DNA of 64,000 nt from Amia ocellicauda (taxonomy: Eukaryota > Chordata > Actinopteri > Amiiformes > Amiidae). Within the stretch, counting starts at the first letter, position 1, and each line of letters starts with the position of its first letter. The position numbers were made by a program, and so were the translations under genes. This document shows positions 62,188 to 64,000 of the stretch, one piece after another. The notes under the pieces are model-generated. The model was not told the DNA's origin. It saw only the letters and a program-made list of their open reading frames with translations, and did not search any database. The stretch spans positions 29,252,707 through 29,316,706 of the forward strand of contig NC_089852.1 of NCBI RefSeq assembly GCF_036373705.1, written 5' to 3'.

Positions 62188-63049
62188 GTTAGATTATAAG
62201 GGCAGAGCTGCTGAGACGTTAAGCCCCTGCTTTGATCAGACTAGTAATAGAATTAGCAGTGGTGTGACATGGCTGTTTGACAACAGGGAATGTAGAATAG
62301 CAGACCTACCAATCCATTATACTGCTGGGTTAATCGCAGAACTACCTTATTAATTATCTAATTGTTTTACGGTTAATTCAGTAATACAGATAGAGAGCTG
62401 GCTGTTTCAAACAGCTGCACTGGAAAAGACAGGAAGAGCCAGTGATTGAGCAGGTCTGCTCTAATATGATATGCATTAACACTTCTGAGGACTATTCTAT
62501 TAGGCTGCAATTTGCATATGTCAATTAGTATCTGTTACTGAATTAACACAATTAAAATGTATAGATTCTAAATGCACATCCTTCCCACTGTACATCGTTA
62601 TTATTTTGTTATTACCATTACGATTACTAATAATATAAACACACGAGCAAGCCATTGTTCCCTCAGCCAAGAAATGTAATGCTCAATCTAAATATAATGC
62701 TACACTCCATCTATCAAAGTCGTATTAGGATTTGGCCAAAGCTCCTGAATAATAATAATTACCTCCTAAGAATAAGTACCTCTTTGTTTGGTTTTGACAA
62801 TTTTCTAGCCAAAATGTATAATTATTTTCATTACTAAATAGTAATTAATTCCTGCCCCATGACTTTTTGTTTAATGATCTCAGTAGAGCTGTATTGTAAG
62901 CCAGGGCACACTGAGACTTGGCTGCTTTTAACCCTCTAAGCCAAAAGGAAATGGTGGGATTTCACCTGGTGGGAGGAGTTCTCCTCTTCTGGGGAGGAGT
63001 GGTCTGACACTCTGAAGAGGGTTGCAGGGGTCGGCCTTCTGCGACGGAT
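53299..63049 (-). CDS. ppp1r1b: PPP1R1B (DARPP-32), PP1 inhibitor, 5'-partial (exon 1 outside window)
   Basis: Minus-strand exons: 62966-63049, 62056-62131, 55170-55319, 53299-53471 (TGA at 53299-53301). Phases chain correctly over 483 nt, giving 160 aa. The first visible exon begins [13 protein letters not shown], holding the PKA-phosphorylated Thr (human Thr34) that turns the protein into a PP1 inhibitor; SDHSSPEEE follows. The next exon carries [16 protein letters not shown]; human has Tyr-Thr-Pro-Pro here, so the Cdk5 site Thr75 is His. [14 protein letters not shown] matches the human AVQRIAESHLQS block. The tail is acidic ([13 protein letters not shown]) but lacks the long Glu/Asp run of mammals. 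Human exon 1 (start codon and KIQF docking motif) has no match to the window's right edge and should lie further right. Head-to-tail with stard3 as in human. The last exon is less certain than the first three because that region is poorly conserved. Confidence 0.92.
56569..56976. mobile_element. Palindromic hAT-like element with a SINE in its centre
   Basis: Left end CAGGGGTCTCTAATCCTGGT; the right end, reverse-complemented, is CAGTAGTTCTCTAGTCCTGT. Inner arms also pair: TGATCAATTAAACAGGG (about 56675) against CCTTGTTTAATTGATCA (about 56857). No clean 8-bp target duplication could be found. The fold-back centre is occupied by the SINE at 56700-56850. It lies in intron 3 of ppp1r1b. Confidence 0.7.
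56700..56850 (+). mobile_element. V-SINE-type retroposon, 5'-truncated
   Basis: TTGAGCAGGTACTTCACTTA, then AATACCCAGCTGTATAAATG, GTAAGTCGCCCTGGATAAGA and GCATCTGCTAAATGAC, ending in (TGTAA)n-like repeats (TAATGTAATGTAATGTAA). This is the classic fish V-SINE body and L2-type tail; the tRNA-derived head is missing. Confidence 0.88.
57235..57600. repeat. Degenerate minisatellite, units of about 70-90 bases
   Basis: Repeated phrases such as GGTCCTG, CCAGTTGAACTCGGG, CCAGTTGAGCTTGGG, CAGTTGAGTCTCACAG and CCCAGTTGGGCATC recur in the same order. It opens spurious minus-strand frames. It lies within intron 3 of ppp1r1b. Confidence 0.6.
58261..58747. mobile_element. 487-bp PIF/Harbinger-type MITE with CAG target duplication
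   Basis: Starts GGGCCGGTTGCAC; the right end, reverse-complemented, is GGGCCGTTTGCAC. Flanked by CAG at 58258-58260 and 58748-58750 (3-bp duplication, as in PIF/Harbinger). GGTCTTAA/TTAAGACC words recur inside both arms. No transposase or Myb-like frame. It lies in intron 3 of ppp1r1b. Confidence 0.85.
59180..59258. repeat. (GA)n microsatellite
   Basis: About 78 bases of GA, in intron 3 of ppp1r1b. It creates false Arg-Glu and Ser-Leu frames. Confidence 0.97.
60065..60106. repeat. (CT)n microsatellite at the end of a C/T-rich tract
   Basis: A CT run preceded by a pyrimidine-rich stretch from about 59890, in intron 3 of ppp1r1b. It reads (GA)n in the transcript, complementary to the (CT)n at 62137-62183 on the other side of exon 3. 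Confidence 0.95.
62137..62183. repeat. (GA)n microsatellite forming the polypyrimidine tract of ppp1r1b exon 3
   Basis: Pure GA run on the plus strand, so (CT)n in the transcript. It directly abuts the acceptor CCGCAG of the exon at 62056-62131. Confidence 0.95.
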
Positions 63050-63400
63050 CTACAGGCAGACATACAGACAGAAATTAGGAAGGGGTTGGGTTCAGTTGGG
63101 GTATAAATAAAATCCATTGAAAATGTACCCCCTTTTGCTGGAATGATTTTCTTTTGTTTTGGTTGGGTGAATTGTAAGTAGGCCAAAAATGTTACCATGA
63201 TAAAAAAAATCATTATTTAATTCGTTTAAAGGCTGATTTTTGCTCCTGAGTGAAAGTTGAAGAAACCAGATGGTTTATTGTGGTTTTAAACTATTCTTAA
63301 GGTCAGAACAATGCAAACACTTGCCAAACATTGGATCATTTCACAAATTATGTCAGAAGATATAATCTCAAGTGTCGTGTGGGATCATGAAGAAATTAAG

Positions 63401-64000
63401 AACATAAGAAAGTTTACAAACGAGAGGAGGCCATTCGACCCATCATACTTGTTGGGTGTTAATTAATAATTAAGTGATCCAAGGATCCTATCCAGTCTAT
63501 TTTTAAATGTTCCCAAACTTTCAGTTTCTACCACATCGCTGGGGGAGTTTGTTCAGATTGTGACGACTCTCTGTGTAAAGAAGTGTCTCCTGTTTTCTGT
63601 CTTGAATGCCTTGAAGCCCAATTTCCATGTGTGTCCCGGGTGCGTGTGTCCCTGCTGATCTGGAAAAGCTCCTCTGGTTTGATGTGGTCGATGCCTTTCA
63701 TGATTTTGAAGACTTGGATCAAGTTCCCACGTAGTCTCCTCTGTTCCAGGGTGAAAAGGTTCAGGTCCTCAGTCTCTCAGTAGGACGTTCCCTTCACACC
63801 TGGAATAAGTCTGGTTGCTCTCCTCTGAACTGCCTCTAGAGCAGCGATATCTTTCTTGAAGTGTGGAGCCCAGAACTGTCCACAGTATCCAGATGAGCTC
63901 TAACTAGTGCATTGTACAGTCTGAGCATCACTGCCCTTGCTCTCAATTCTACACTTTTGACAATATACCCTAACACTCTGTTTGCCTTTTTTATTGCTTC
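63401..64000 (-). mobile_element. CR1-like LINE C-terminal segment, copy B, runs off the window
   Basis: The minus strand encodes [49 protein letters not shown] and KGIDHIKPEELFQ. This is the well-conserved stretch downstream of the RT catalytic box in CR1/L3 elements. It has frameshifts. The 3' end lies at about 63401, and the 5' side continues past 64000. Confidence 0.85.

Noticed and set aside
63050..63400. Search for ppp1r1b exon 1 (start codon and KIQF motif) within the window
   Set aside because: No KIQF-type codons with a donor site before the LINE at 63401; exon 1 is taken to lie beyond the window.

Overview
The window is vertebrate nuclear DNA, most likely from a ray-finned fish. 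It has widely spaced exons with GT-AG introns, long AT-rich intergenic stretches, and many fish-type transposons: L2-tailed LINEs and SINEs, CR1-like LINEs, a Penelope-like element, Tol2-like hAT, PIF/Harbinger MITEs and Tc1 relics. The species cannot be fixed from sequence alone; an early-branching (non-teleost) fish is a weak guess from the repeat mix.

Three protein genes can be assembled exon by exon. All lie on the minus strand, so they read right to left. (1) ppp1r1b (DARPP-32), 53.3-63.05 kb: exons 2 to last are present and exon 1 lies beyond the right edge. (2) stard3 (MLN64), 24.25-37.2 kb: complete, 15 exons, 445 or 451 aa, with a CpG-rich promoter near 37.2-37.65 kb. (3) A melanoregulin-family gene, 9.35-12.82 kb: complete, 5 exons, 254 aa. 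The ppp1r1b-stard3 order and orientation match human 17q12. On the 3' side of stard3, where mammals have TCAP, this genome has the melanoregulin-like gene. STARD3 is a late-endosome cholesterol transporter and melanoregulin a lysosome/melanosome-associated palmitoylated protein, so the two neighbours share a compartment.

Between stard3 and ppp1r1b (37.3-53.3 kb) there is no intact gene. This stretch holds nested transposons, two orphan exons of an ABCG1/ABCG4-like transporter whose splice donor was hit by a 250-bp hAT MITE, a 2.27-kb Tol2-like hAT with a perfect 8-bp target duplication, and a 5'-truncated Penelope-like element (RT plus GIY-YIG). The sense strand of that element runs at its 3' side into degenerate C-rich telomere-like (CCCTAA) tandem repeats. 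The left 8 kb and 13-24 kb are gene-free apart from transposon relics.

Most open frames that are not exons look like chance frames in AT-rich DNA or microsatellites. Exon borders were placed by hand from splice consensus, reading-frame phase and remembered family sequences. No database search was run.
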